This document shows, piece by piece, positions 52,417 to 61,110 of a DNA stretch of 64,000 nt (position 1 is the stretch's first letter; every line of letters begins with the position of its first letter). The stretch lies in NCBI RefSeq assembly GCF_026241205.1, contig NZ_JAPFQM010000001.1:1178001-1242000 (forward strand). Reading direction: 5' to 3'. Under the pieces are notes generated by a model that was not told the DNA's origin, searched no databases, and saw only the letters and a list, made by a program, of their open reading frames with translations. The position numbers and the translations under genes were made by a program. The stretch comes from Thermomicrobium sp. 4228-Ro (GTDB taxonomy: Bacteria > Chloroflexota > Chloroflexia > Thermomicrobiales > Thermomicrobiaceae).

Positions 52417-54231
52417 TCAATCGAGAATCGTAACGGTACCCTCGTTCCCGTCGACTCGCAGGCGTTGTCCGGTACAGATCCGCTTGGTCGCTACACCGGT
52501 ACCGAGCACTGCCGGGACACCGTATTCTCGAGCGACGATCGCAGCGTGCGACATGACGCCGCCGATATCGGTGACGATGCCACGCACCTTCGCGAAGACA
52601 GGTGCCCAGCTCGGCTCGGTGACCGAACAGACGAGGATCTCGCCGTCCTCGACCGTCTTGAGTTCGGCGACGTCGAAGATCACACGCGCTGGTCCCTCGA
52701 CGACACCCGGTGAGGCGGCGAAGCCGCGCAGCACATTTCCTTCGTCCTTGGTTACCCAAGCCCGCAGGCGCTCGGGGGTGATGCCCCAGAGCATCACGAT
52801 GGCAGGATCGGCGATGACCTCCGGAACCACACCGAGCGCCGGTGGCGGGTTGAAAACGCGGAGCTTCCGCAGGATCTCCTTCCGACGCGCGACCACGTCC
52901 GGCCAGTGCTTCGGGCCGTACGCCTCGGTACCGATCGACCAAGCGAGCAAGAGGTCGGTGAGTGCCTGGCTCACTTCCGTCCAGTGGAGGTAGAACAGGT
53001 CGTCGACTTCGCGGAAGAAACCGTGTTCGACGAAGAGCGCGCCGAGTTCGCGCAGTTTGTTCCACCAGATGCTCATAAACCAGTGGTCGACCCAAAACTT
53101 GTGGTCCTCGATCGAGTAGTAGACCCGCCGCACGAGGCTGAGGAGCTGGTCAAAGGCAGCGCGGTCCTCATCGCTCGGTAGGAGCGCGCGATACTCAGCA
53201 GTGATCCGCTCGCGTTCCTCGCGAACCGGCGCCGTGTCCCGCTGGAGCGACTCACCGCGGGCTGCGCGCTTGACGTACTCGATGAGGATCGGGAAGATCG
53301 GGCTCGGGTCGTCGCGCCATGCCCGGAACTGGTGCTGGAGCCCGTCGCCAGCGTTGATCCAGAACCATGGCTCGCCGCGTTCGTCCCACTCGCGCAACCA
53401 GGTTCGACCGTTCTCGCACTGCTGGAGATCAGCGAAGACGTCCTGCCAGCTGCGTCCCTCGACGAAGGCATCGGCCACTCCCAGTTCGACGGCTCGCTTG
53501 GCGAGGGCTCGGAGCTCCTGATCGGGACGCATCATGCTGACGTCGATACCGGAGACCATGAGCGTGATCTGCTGGTCGGGAATCTCCGGGAAGAAGCGCT
53601 TGCAGAACTGGTAGAAGGTCAGGTAAGCGGCGAAGCCGATCATCACGATCTCGCAGTGGATCTGGGCGATGCGGAAGAGGCTCTCGATGACGCGGTTGTA
53701 GCTCTCGAATATCGTCTGGGCTGTGCCGATGCCACGATGCGCGAAGACGAGTTCCTCGGGTTCGACGTCGGGAAGCCTGGGGAAGGGGATCTGCTTGAGT
53801 GCCTCGATCTCGGCGATGACGCGTTGCTTCCAGTCTTCGTAGATCGCCGACCAGTTCTCGTAGTAGTGACCGGCTCGCCGCTGGAAGAGTTCGGCGCGCT
53901 CCTGCACCTTCTGCGGGTCGAGCACTGGAATCCCGCTGATGTAGACGTAGCCGTTGAGTACGCGGAAATCGACGCCGAGCGCCGGGGGAATGCAGAAGAA
54001 GCGGGCGTTCATCTCACCGATGGCGACGTAGAAGGCCTCAGCGGTGATGACATCGAAAGGCGAGATCGGTTCCGGGAAGTGCATGCCGTTGTAGAACCAG
54101 AGGCGTGACTCCTCGAGTTCTCGCCGTTTCTCCGAGAAGCGCATGTAGGCCGGGTACATCTCTTCCCAGCCATCGCAGCCGGCCGGAGTTTCTACTTCGA
54201 ACGGGCTCGGAAACCGCAGCGTCCCGCTCAT
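52417..54231 (-). CDS. PEP-synthase-like phosphohistidine protein (phenylphosphate synthase subunit 1-like)
   Basis: A 604-residue protein whose carboxy end is a PEP-utilising-enzyme mobile domain: GIVTDIGGVMSHAAIVAREY with the phosphorylatable histidine at residue 562, then GVPAVLGTGVATKRI. It lacks the amino ATP-grasp domain and the PEP-binding barrel of PEP synthase. Phenylphosphate synthase protein 1 of Thauera aromatica is a similarly sized, histidine-phosphorylated protein with the same domain near its end. The central helical part (for example FYQFCKRFFPEIPDQQITLM) is aromatic-rich and probably binds the phosphate acceptor. It is the first gene of the operon. No separate ATP-grasp partner is in the window. 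Confidence 0.8.
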   Translation of the reverse strand: MSGTLRFPSPFEVETPAGCDGWEEMYPAYMRFSEKRRELEESRLWFYNGMHFPEPISPFDVITAEAFYVAIGEMNARFFCIPPALGVDFRVLNGYVYISGIPVLDPQKVQERAELFQRRAGHYYENWSAIYEDWKQRVIAEIEALKQIPFPRLPDVEPEELVFAHRGIGTAQTIFESYNRVIESLFRIAQIHCEIVMIGFAAYLTFYQFCKRFFPEIPDQQITLMVSGIDVSMMRPDQELRALAKRAVELGVADAFVEGRSWQDVFADLQQCENGRTWLREWDERGEPWFWINAGDGLQHQFRAWRDDPSPIFPILIEYVKRAARGESLQRDTAPVREERERITAEYRALLPSDEDRAAFDQLLSLVRRVYYSIEDHKFWVDHWFMSIWWNKLRELGALFVEHGFFREVDDLFYLHWTEVSQALTDLLLAWSIGTEAYGPKHWPDVVARRKEILRKLRVFNPPPALGVVPEVIADPAIVMLWGITPERLRAWVTKDEGNVLRGFAASPGVVEGPARVIFDVAELKTVEDGEILVCSVTEPSWAPVFAKVRGIVTDIGGVMSHAAIVAREYGVPAVLGTGVATKRICTGQRLRVDGNEGTVTILD

Positions 54232-54438
54232 CGCTACCCCCGCTTCGCTCCTCGACGACCGCTCGCGCTTCACCGACGTCCTGCGCTCGCGTTCGCGCGT
54301 TATCAGCTGCCCAGTGCTCGCTCTCTCGACACGAGCCGACACCCAGGTTCGCGTGACCAATGTGCGTGCCGGATCGGCTCTCTCACGGAACTGTGCAGCG
54401 TGTGTTCGGTCTCGCGAGCGTGATCACTGTCGGCTAAG

Positions 54439-54478
54439 CTTCAGTGTTGAAGATACGATGCCTCGCTGAGGGTGTCAA
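54439..54478 (-). promoter_or_regulatory. Promoter and dyad upstream of the carboxylation operon
   Basis: On the minus strand TTGACA (54473-54478) and TATCTT (54450-54455) are 17 bases apart. A perfect five-plus-five dyad, CTTCA-N4-TGAAG (54439-54452), overlaps the -10 box and start region and could be a repressor site. The 427-base gap between the operon and queF (54232-54658) otherwise holds no recognised feature; the predicted 5' leader is about 210 bases. Confidence 0.68.
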
Positions 54479-54658
54479 GAGCGAGGCGGTCGCTCTTGTG
54501 TGCGCGGGGAGGGCAGGTCGAGTGTACGGGTTAGCCAGGAGTGCCCAGCCACACCAGTGCAGTCGTCGGTACGCCGATCGATGTGCCGTTTCGGCCAAGG
54601 TGGCGCGGAGTGAGCCAGGCGGGACGATCCGGCCTCCGGCGGGTGTCCGGCGCGCTGC

Positions 54659-55042
54659 TCAATCTGCGGTAGCACGCATCTCCTCGATCGTCTGCTCGTA
54701 GCGGGCGGTGACGACAGTGTGCAGCCCGCCGCGGATATTGAAATCGGCGACTACGGTCATGCGGCGCGGCTGGAGCGTCCGTACCAGGTCGTCGAGGATC
54801 GTGTTGGTGACCTCCTCGTGGTAATGCCCCTCGTTCCGGAAAGACCAGAGGTAGAGCTTGAGCGACTTGAGCTCGACGATCCACTGGTCGGGGACGTAGC
54901 GGATGGTGATCGTCGCGAAGTCCGGCTGGCCGGTCCGCGGGCAGACACAGGTGAACTCGTTCGTCGTGATCTCGATCTCGTAGTCGCGCTCGGGTTTCGG
55001 GTTCGGGATCCGTTCCAGTTCCTTGCTCGGTTGCGTCGGCAT
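54659..55042 (-). CDS. queF: NADPH-dependent 7-cyano-7-deazaguanine reductase
   Basis: QueF of 127 residues, the short single-domain form (tunnelling fold). It reduces preQ0 to preQ1 for queuosine in tRNA. Signatures are [19 protein letters not shown] (about residues 29-47, with the catalytic Cys of the thioimide), [20 protein letters not shown] (55-74; QueF motif ELKS-K-Y-x-x-S-x-R-N-x-x-x-x-E) and [18 protein letters not shown] seven bases before the ATG at 55042 sets the start against a longer frame. No other queuosine gene is nearby. Confidence 0.93.
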   Translation of the reverse strand: MPTQPSKELERIPNPKPERDYEIEITTNEFTCVCPRTGQPDFATITIRYVPDQWIVELKSLKLYLWSFRNEGHYHEEVTNTILDDLVRTLQPRRMTVVADFNIRGGLHTVVTARYEQTIEEMRATAD

Positions 55043-55138
55043 CGGCGAGCCTCCTCGCTCCTCGTTCCTCGGGAACAAGTCTTGCGGACGAGCAACCGGT
55101 TCCTCCGGCCCGGCGCTGTCGATACTCACGTTGTCCGA

Positions 55139-57004
55139 TCAGGAAGCCGGACTGTCAGCCGAACGGTGCGCGGCCGGCACTCCCCCGTCAACGAGGGAGA
55201 ACCACCAGACATTCCCGCCCACGTCGGCAGCGTAACCAGAAAGTACAGGCGAAGCTGGGTCACCAGCCAGTGCGACGATTGTCTGTTCCGGCTGGTCAGG
55301 GGCGAGCGCGCGGAGTTTGCCGCTTGCTTCGCAGTACCAGAGACGGGCCCCTGCGGCGAGGAACCAGCCCGAATTGCCAGCGCGGCCGAGCGCGGAGGCC
55401 GGACTGTCGAGACGACCGATGCGAGCGATCCGTGGCCGTTCGAGCGGCCGGTGCACCAGCCACACGTCCGTCTCGATGACGACGAGGAGCGCTTCCCCGT
55501 CCACTGACCAGAGCAGGCGCGCCATGGTCGTCTCGGGCAGTGTCTCGGGCCAGCGGTGATGGTGCCAGCGTCCTCGTGACGTCGAGAGCACCGACAACGT
55601 ATGGTGCAGCGAATCGGCATGAAGGGCCAGGAGCGCGAGTGCGCGACCATCGGGGGCGAGCGCTGCCCCTTGGACATGCGCGAAGGTGTCCGTCTCGTCG
55701 GTGTGCCACGTGTTTCCGCTGTCCATCGAGGAGACGAGCGAGACCAGTGGTTCCAGCGTCTCCTCGAGCGTGTACTGGACCAGGAAGACCGTCCGGCCGT
55801 CGTCGCTGACTACGAGCCAGGCCGATTCCGAGAGATCGGTGATTTCGTGCACGGTCTCCCACGCTCGCCCATCATGAGAACGAAGCAGCGCATCGAGCGC
55901 GAGCGCGAAGACCGGGCCGCTCGTTCCGCCGGCGAACTGAGCGATGCCACGCTCGAGCATCACGGTCTGCCACGTCTCGCCCCGATCGACCGACTGGAAG
56001 ATCGTTCCGGAATAATCGGCGATAACGAGTTCCCCGGTGCGACGCGTGACCAGACCGACCGGAAGGCGACCGTAGAGTCCGCTGTTCCACGACAGCCAGG
56101 CGGCCGTGCTGGTCTCCCAGCGGAGACATCCCTGTGCGAGGGTACCGGCGACGAGGCGTTCGCTATCGAGGATCGCCAGGGACAGGATGTGGCTGGGTAC
56201 GTCCGGCAGGCGCTGCCAGGTGTCTCCTCCATCGGGCGACCGGATGACGTGGCGATCGATCGCGGCGGCGACAGAGTGGCCGGTCGGGTCGGTGGCGAGT
56301 GCGCTGCAGCTTCCCTCGACCGGTAGCGTGGCGGCTTCCCAGGTGCGGCCGCGGTCACGGGAGCGGAAGAGTCCCTCCTCTCCACCGGCGAGAAGCGTCA
56401 GTCGTCCGTGCTCATCGACAGCGATCGCGCCGCATTCGAGCATGGCTGGAGCCGACTCGATCTCGTGCCAGCTCCAGCGGCGCGAGCGACTGAGATAGAT
56501 GCCATCGGCGGTGACGAGCATCGCAGTGCGGTCGCGCTCGAACTGCGGAGAGAGCGTGAGGTCGACAATTTCGACCAGCTGGGGCAAGCCTGCATTGGCG
56601 GGCTCCCAGTCCGTTCCGGCATTGGAGGAAACGAGGATGCCGTCCAGCTGATCAGCGACAATGACGAGTCGTCGCGTTCCATCGGCAACCGCCCGGATCG
56701 CGACGATCGTTCCACCCTCCAGGCACCGCTGCCAGTTGCCGTTCGGCTGCTGGCGGAAGAGACCCAACGGTGTCGCGATATACCGGTCACCCCAGGGCGC
56801 GATCACGACAGGGTTGGCGAGTTCCAATCGTCCCCAGGTGTCAGGTAGTGCGAGCGTTTCCCAGGTGTCAGCGTCGTGCCGGGCGAGAAAGGCACCACTC
56901 GCTGTGCCCGCGAGGACGGTTTGCCCATCGGTCGCGAGCGCGAGAACCGCGCCGCCGGGTTGGCGAGTGAGGTGGCGCCAGACGAGGTGCGTGTCTCTTC
57001 CCAT
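55139..57004 (-). CDS. BNR/YCF48-type beta-propeller repeat protein
   Basis: A 621-residue cytoplasmic protein without signal peptide, built of repeated beta-propeller blades. BNR/Asp-box style phrases recur: SSNAGTDWEPANAGLP, RSRDRGRTWEAATLP, RSPDGGDTWQRLPDVP, QSVDRGETWQTVMLE, RSHDGRAWETVHEI and SSMDSGNTWHTDETD, each with the S-x-D-x-G-x-T-W core. Similar blades occur in YCF48/HCF136 and sortilin-like proteins, many of them assembly factors or scaffolds. GGGGAGACC precedes the ATG at 57004. It lies 22 bases after the GroEL-like gene and is surely co-transcribed, suggesting that the two work together. Confidence 0.82.
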   Translation of the reverse strand: MGRDTHLVWRHLTRQPGGAVLALATDGQTVLAGTASGAFLARHDADTWETLALPDTWGRLELANPVVIAPWGDRYIATPLGLFRQQPNGNWQRCLEGGTIVAIRAVADGTRRLVIVADQLDGILVSSNAGTDWEPANAGLPQLVEIVDLTLSPQFERDRTAMLVTADGIYLSRSRRWSWHEIESAPAMLECGAIAVDEHGRLTLLAGGEEGLFRSRDRGRTWEAATLPVEGSCSALATDPTGHSVAAAIDRHVIRSPDGGDTWQRLPDVPSHILSLAILDSERLVAGTLAQGCLRWETSTAAWLSWNSGLYGRLPVGLVTRRTGELVIADYSGTIFQSVDRGETWQTVMLERGIAQFAGGTSGPVFALALDALLRSHDGRAWETVHEITDLSESAWLVVSDDGRTVFLVQYTLEETLEPLVSLVSSMDSGNTWHTDETDTFAHVQGAALAPDGRALALLALHADSLHHTLSVLSTSRGRWHHHRWPETLPETTMARLLWSVDGEALLVVIETDVWLVHRPLERPRIARIGRLDSPASALGRAGNSGWFLAAGARLWYCEASGKLRALAPDQPEQTIVALAGDPASPVLSGYAADVGGNVWWFSLVDGGVPAAHRSADSPAS

Positions 57005-57026
57005 GGTCTCCCCTGTTTCGCTATGC

Positions 57027-58637
57027 TCACGGTTCGGCACTCGAGGCAGGCCAGGTACGATGGACCAGCACGTCCGTGGAGAGGAAGGCACGCGCGAGAC
57101 TCCAGCTCGCCTCCACGGCGGCCTCGAGAACACCGAGGGGATCCAGCAGGCCATGCGACCAGGGATCGACCCAGCGGTCGTCTCGCACATCGTAGACGAG
57201 GCGCGGTGCCTGTGCCAGCGTCTCGTGGACGACCGGGCCTGGCTCGATGCCGGCATTGGCGACGAGGGTTCGCAGCGGTTCCAGCAGCGCAGTGTGGGCA
57301 GCACGGAGAACTGCACGCTCGGTCGGTGAGGCGCTGGTGACCTCGTTCGCGAGTGCGCGGGCTGCCACGGCGAGGCTCGCCGCACCGCCGGGGACGAGCC
57401 CGGTCTCGAGAGCGACCTGAATGGTGCGAGCGAGCCGCTCGAGCATGAGCAACCGGTACTCCTGCTCGCTGGGTGTCTGCCCGCCGACGCGGATCTGAAG
57501 GAACGCACCGTGCAGCCGGGCCAGCCGTTCCTGCGCGCGGCGGCGCGCAGCTTCGTCCTCGGCTCGCTCCCGTTCCGCCTCAGCGATGGCGAGACGCTGA
57601 CGAATCGCCGCCCGCGTCCCTCTCCCACCGAGCACCGCGAAGTTCCAGCGCGTGACCAGTACCTGCCGAGCGCTCCCGAGGTCCGTGAGGCGTGCCTGTT
57701 CCGGACGTTCTCCGGCCTGCTGTCTGAAAGGGCGCCCCCCGCAGAGCGCTGCGAGATCCTCGAGGATGCGCGTCTGTTGCAGGCCAACGGAAGGAGCCGC
57801 AACGACGGCGACCTGTTCCAGGGTACCCCGGGCGAGGTTCGCTGCGAGGAGGGCCCGTGCCGAGTCGCCGAGCTCGCTCGCCACGATGAGGAGACGCCGG
57901 ACACGGTGGCGTACGCAGTCGTCGAGGAGCGGCGCGAGCTGGTCCGCCTCCTCGAGCTTCCAGTCGGTGAGGAGGATGCGCGGCTCGAGGAGCTGCCAGC
58001 TGGTCGTGCCGGTCGGAAGGAGTTCCGACGCGAGCAACCGGCTCTGCCAGTGAATGCCCTGGACGAGCTGGACGCGGACGTCGGTTCCATCGTCCGGATC
58101 GGCGAGCACGATACCCTCTGGGCCGATCGCTTCGAGACCTTCGAGGAAGTCGGTCATCACCTCAGGAGGGAGATCCAGCGGTGCCAGCAGGCCCGCGAGG
58201 TCATGGATATCCTCGAGGGGTCGTGCGAGGGAGCGGAGGGTCGTCGTGACGATGGCTTGGGCACGGTCGAGCGCTCGTGTCAGCTGGTGAGGCGACTGAT
58301 CACTGGCGAGCAGGCGGCCGAGTTCGTGCAGCAAGCGGGCAGCGAGGACTGCCGTCGTCGCCGTGCCGTCACCGGTCCGCTCGTAGACGCGCCAGGCGGC
58401 GTGACGGAGCAGCATCGCACCCGCGTTTTCGAAGGGGTCCGGCAGGCGGAAGGTACGGCGTGCGACGAGGGCGGCTGTCGAGAGGACTTCGGGCGATCCC
58501 GGTTTGAGCACCTTCTCGATAACGACGGTCCGACCGAGCGGGCCGAGCGTCGGTGCCAGGAGGCGAGCGAGCGTCGCGCAGCCGGCCAGAAGCGGCGCAC
58601 GCGCAGCATCGCCGAAACGGATACGCGTCGTCTTCAT
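57027..58637 (-). CDS. Divergent GroEL-like chaperonin without catalytic aspartate
   Basis: Group I chaperonin homologue of 536 residues (GroEL 548). Recognisable parts are LAPTLGPLGRTVVIEK (residues 27-42), PFENAGAMLL (68-77), ERTGDGTATTAVLAARLLHE (86-105) and RLARLHGAFLQIRVGG (371-386). The stretch ending ALETGLVPGGAAS matches GroEL AAVEEGVVAGGG. Key changes: GroEL Asp52 is Glu41 here, Asp87 is kept (Asp90), and the ATP-hydrolysing Asp398 (in VEDALH) aligns without gaps to Arg401 (LERLAR). The Gly-Gly-Met tail is absent. No groES adjoins. GAGGTG precedes the ATG. It heads a two-gene unit with the BNR protein and likely binds substrates without an ordinary ATPase cycle. Confidence 0.85.
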   Translation of the reverse strand: MKTTRIRFGDAARAPLLAGCATLARLLAPTLGPLGRTVVIEKVLKPGSPEVLSTAALVARRTFRLPDPFENAGAMLLRHAAWRVYERTGDGTATTAVLAARLLHELGRLLASDQSPHQLTRALDRAQAIVTTTLRSLARPLEDIHDLAGLLAPLDLPPEVMTDFLEGLEAIGPEGIVLADPDDGTDVRVQLVQGIHWQSRLLASELLPTGTTSWQLLEPRILLTDWKLEEADQLAPLLDDCVRHRVRRLLIVASELGDSARALLAANLARGTLEQVAVVAAPSVGLQQTRILEDLAALCGGRPFRQQAGERPEQARLTDLGSARQVLVTRWNFAVLGGRGTRAAIRQRLAIAEAERERAEDEAARRRAQERLARLHGAFLQIRVGGQTPSEQEYRLLMLERLARTIQVALETGLVPGGAASLAVAARALANEVTSASPTERAVLRAAHTALLEPLRTLVANAGIEPGPVVHETLAQAPRLVYDVRDDRWVDPWSHGLLDPLGVLEAAVEASWSLARAFLSTDVLVHRTWPASSAEP

Positions 58638-58668
58638 GGTCGTGCACCTCGTCGCCCGACAGATTCGA

Positions 58669-58696
58669 ACGGGGGACGCTGACGAGCGTCCCCCGT
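58669..58696 (-). terminator. Terminator of sugar ABC transporter operon
   Basis: Perfect 12-base inverted repeat (ACGGGGGACGCT at 58669-58680, complement at 58685-58696) with a GACG tetraloop, 34 bases after the substrate-binding-protein stop codon. No U tract follows. Confidence 0.7.
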
Positions 58697-58730
58697 GTTC
58701 CGTACGCGGTGCCCCGCGAGGTGACCCGGT

Positions 58731-60188
58731 TCAGGCTCGGTTCTCCGGCTTGCTCCAGATCTCCTGTGCGGCCTTGACGAAGTTCGCCAGTGCCTCCTTA
58801 GGTGAAAGCCGGCGGACGCAGAGGTCCTGCATCATATCGCCGATGACGAACTTCGTAGCCAGTTCGCCGAAGGCACCGAGCGGTGGCGCAGCGTAGGCCA
58901 TGATGCGTCCCGTCGAGATGATCTTCTGATACTCGCTGTAGAGTTCGTTCTTCTGCCAGAGGTCGTGCTTGATCATATCCTTCCAGCAGGGAAGGAATCG
59001 TCCCTTCAATTGCTCGTTGATGTAGCTCGCGTACCAGGTCGGCTCCATGAGTGCAACGAGGCAGATGCGCGCGTTGTCGCCGCCTTTGCCGTTTTTGAAG
59101 AGCCCCTCGGTCCAGACGTCCACTTGACCGAAGGAGCCAGCCGGACCAGCTGGGTAGCTGTAGAAGCGGGTCTTCTGAGCGAGCTCAGGCTTGTTCTTGA
59201 GGAGCCAGTTGTAGATGCTGGTCGGGTTCGAGGTCAGGACAAGCTGCTCGCTCTGGTAGCCCTGGTTGTTTCCACCGTCATCCCAATTGACCGAGCCGGG
59301 CGGGATGATCTGGTCCTCGATGTACATGGTTTGGATCAGCGCGAGACAGTCGAGCCATGCCTTGTCGTCAGCAGTGACGCCGAGCGAACCGTCCTCGTTC
59401 TGGAGCTTGCCGCCGAAGGTCCAGACCATCCCGAGTGTGTGGTTGTTGGTGTCGTTGATGCGGCTGAGTGTCATCCCGTAGTAATACAACGGTGGCTTGG
59501 TGAGCGCCTTTCCCTGCTGGCGGAACTCGTCCCAGTTGGCAGGAAACTTGAACCCTGCCTGGTCGAGGAGGTCCTGGCGTGTATGGAACGGCCAGGCGTT
59601 GACGGCGAGCGGTGTCGCCCACCAGCGACCCTTGAAGGTGCATGTCAACTCCACCGGCTGCCACACACCGCCGTTTTGCTGGAGGAAGGGGGCGACTAGG
59701 TCAGTCACGTCGGTCGTCTGGCCTTGCGCGCGCCAGAACTGAGTCTGATAGTCATAGAGCCGGTAGATATCGGGCGGCGTACCGGCCTGCACGGCAGCGT
59801 TGAAGCGGTTGTAGCCCTGCGGATTGTTCGGAATTTCCTCGAATGAAACGGTGAACCCGTTCTTCTGGGCGATCTCGTCGAGGCGTTGCTTGATGAGGGC
59901 GGTCGTCTCCGGCAGATAGTCGACGGTCTGCCAGACGACCACCTCGCGACCGGGAATCGGCGTGAGCGCCGGTGCCTGGGCAGCCACGGCAGTGGGTGTG
60001 GCAGCGGCCCGCGTCGGTGTCGCGGCGCCAGCTGGAGTCGGGGAAGCAGCGGGTGCAGGAGTCGGGCTCGGCTGCGGTGCTGGGGTCGGTGTCGCTTGCC
60101 CGCCGCCGCCGGCACAGGCGGCGATCGTCGTCCCGAACCCGGCAGCCAGGACGGCGAGGAACCGGCGTCGCGAGAATTGCTGGCGCAT
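58731..60188 (-). CDS. Sugar ABC transporter substrate-binding lipoprotein
   Basis: Extracytoplasmic binding protein of 485 residues for a CUT1-type importer. The amino end has a Tat signal (SRRRFLAVLAAGFG) ending in a lipobox-like IAACAGGGG, so it is exported folded and lipid-anchored. A Pro/Thr/Ala stalk (about residues 30-80) precedes the binding domain: VVVWQTVDYLPETTALIKQR, GTPPDIYRLYDYQTQFW, WWATPLAVNAWPFHTRQDLL and GFKFPANWDEFRQQGKAL, all typical of family 1 solute-binding proteins. GGAGGAG precedes the ATG. It is third in the transporter operon after the two permease genes; no ATPase gene is present. Confidence 0.9.
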   Translation of the reverse strand: MRQQFSRRRFLAVLAAGFGTTIAACAGGGGQATPTPAPQPSPTPAPAASPTPAGAATPTRAAATPTAVAAQAPALTPIPGREVVVWQTVDYLPETTALIKQRLDEIAQKNGFTVSFEEIPNNPQGYNRFNAAVQAGTPPDIYRLYDYQTQFWRAQGQTTDVTDLVAPFLQQNGGVWQPVELTCTFKGRWWATPLAVNAWPFHTRQDLLDQAGFKFPANWDEFRQQGKALTKPPLYYYGMTLSRINDTNNHTLGMVWTFGGKLQNEDGSLGVTADDKAWLDCLALIQTMYIEDQIIPPGSVNWDDGGNNQGYQSEQLVLTSNPTSIYNWLLKNKPELAQKTRFYSYPAGPAGSFGQVDVWTEGLFKNGKGGDNARICLVALMEPTWYASYINEQLKGRFLPCWKDMIKHDLWQKNELYSEYQKIISTGRIMAYAAPPLGAFGELATKFVIGDMMQDLCVRRLSPKEALANFVKAAQEIWSKPENRA

Positions 60189-60206
60189 GGCTCTCCTCCT
60201 CCTTCG

Positions 60207-61106
60207 TCAATCTTTGACAGCTCCAGCAGTCCAGCCGGCGATGACCCACCGTTGCCCGAAGAGGTAGACCACGAGGGGCGGCAGCGACATGATGGTCGCG
60301 GCAGCCATCATCTGCCCCCAGTAGTACTGGTCACCGATCACGTAAGCCGAGAGGCCCACAGGGGCCGTCATCACCTCTTGCTTCTGCAGCAGGACGAGTG
60401 CGTAGAGGAACTCGTTCCAGGAGAGTGTGAAGGCGAAGACCGCAGCGACGACGAGCGCCGGTCCGGACAACGGCACCATGATGCGCCACAAGACTTGCCA
60501 ACGGCTGGCACCGTCGATGAGCGCCGCTTCCTCGAGTTCGATCGGGACAGTGCGGAAATAGCCCATCAGCATCCAGGTGGCGAAGGGTACTGTGAAGGTG
60601 AGATAAGCGAGTGTGAGGCCAACGAGGTTATCGCGCAAGCCGAGTCGGCTCATCATGACGAAGATAGGGATGAACAGGATGGTGCCAGGTGCGAGATAGG
60701 CGTAGACCAAGAGCCGTGCCAGGATCGTCCGGCCAGCGAAGCGGAGGCGGGTGAGTGCATAACCGGCCATCGCACCGAGCAAGGTCGAGATCGCCGTCGT
60801 GGCGGCTGCGACGACAGCGCTGTTGCGCAGCTGGCGCAAGAAGGGATAAGACGGTCCGAGGATCTTGTCGTAATGCTCGCCAGTCAGGACACGTGGGAGC
60901 AGCGTGACGGTCGGACTGAAGAGGTCGACATCCGCCCGGAGCGAGGTCGCCAATTGCCAGTAGACCGGGAAGAGCGTCCACAGGGCGAGCGCCAGGAGCA
61001 CGAGATAGCCAAGCACGTAGTACCCACGATTGCGGTAAGCGAGCCAGGTGAGGATGCGGCGCTCGCTGGGGCGTGCTCGTTCGATCGAGCGAACTGCTTC
61101 GGCCAT
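60207..61106 (-). CDS. Sugar ABC transporter permease, MalG type
   Basis: Membrane permease of 299 residues with six helices. The EAA loop that contacts the ATPase is seen as ELEEAALIDGASRWQVLWRI (about residues 191-210), followed by MVPLSGPALVVAAVF. The amino helix YYVLGYLVLLALALWTLFPV and the Phe/Leu-rich helix near LGAMAGYALTRLRF are usual for MalG-like subunits. The stop codon of the MalF-type gene is four bases from its ATG, so the two are coupled. The SBP gene follows by 18 bases. Confidence 0.92.
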   Translation of the reverse strand: MAEAVRSIERARPSERRILTWLAYRNRGYYVLGYLVLLALALWTLFPVYWQLATSLRADVDLFSPTVTLLPRVLTGEHYDKILGPSYPFLRQLRNSAVVAAATTAISTLLGAMAGYALTRLRFAGRTILARLLVYAYLAPGTILFIPIFVMMSRLGLRDNLVGLTLAYLTFTVPFATWMLMGYFRTVPIELEEAALIDGASRWQVLWRIMVPLSGPALVVAAVFAFTLSWNEFLYALVLLQKQEVMTAPVGLSAYVIGDQYYWGQMMAAATIMSLPPLVVYLFGQRWVIAGWTAGAVKD

Positions 61107-61110
61107 CGCT

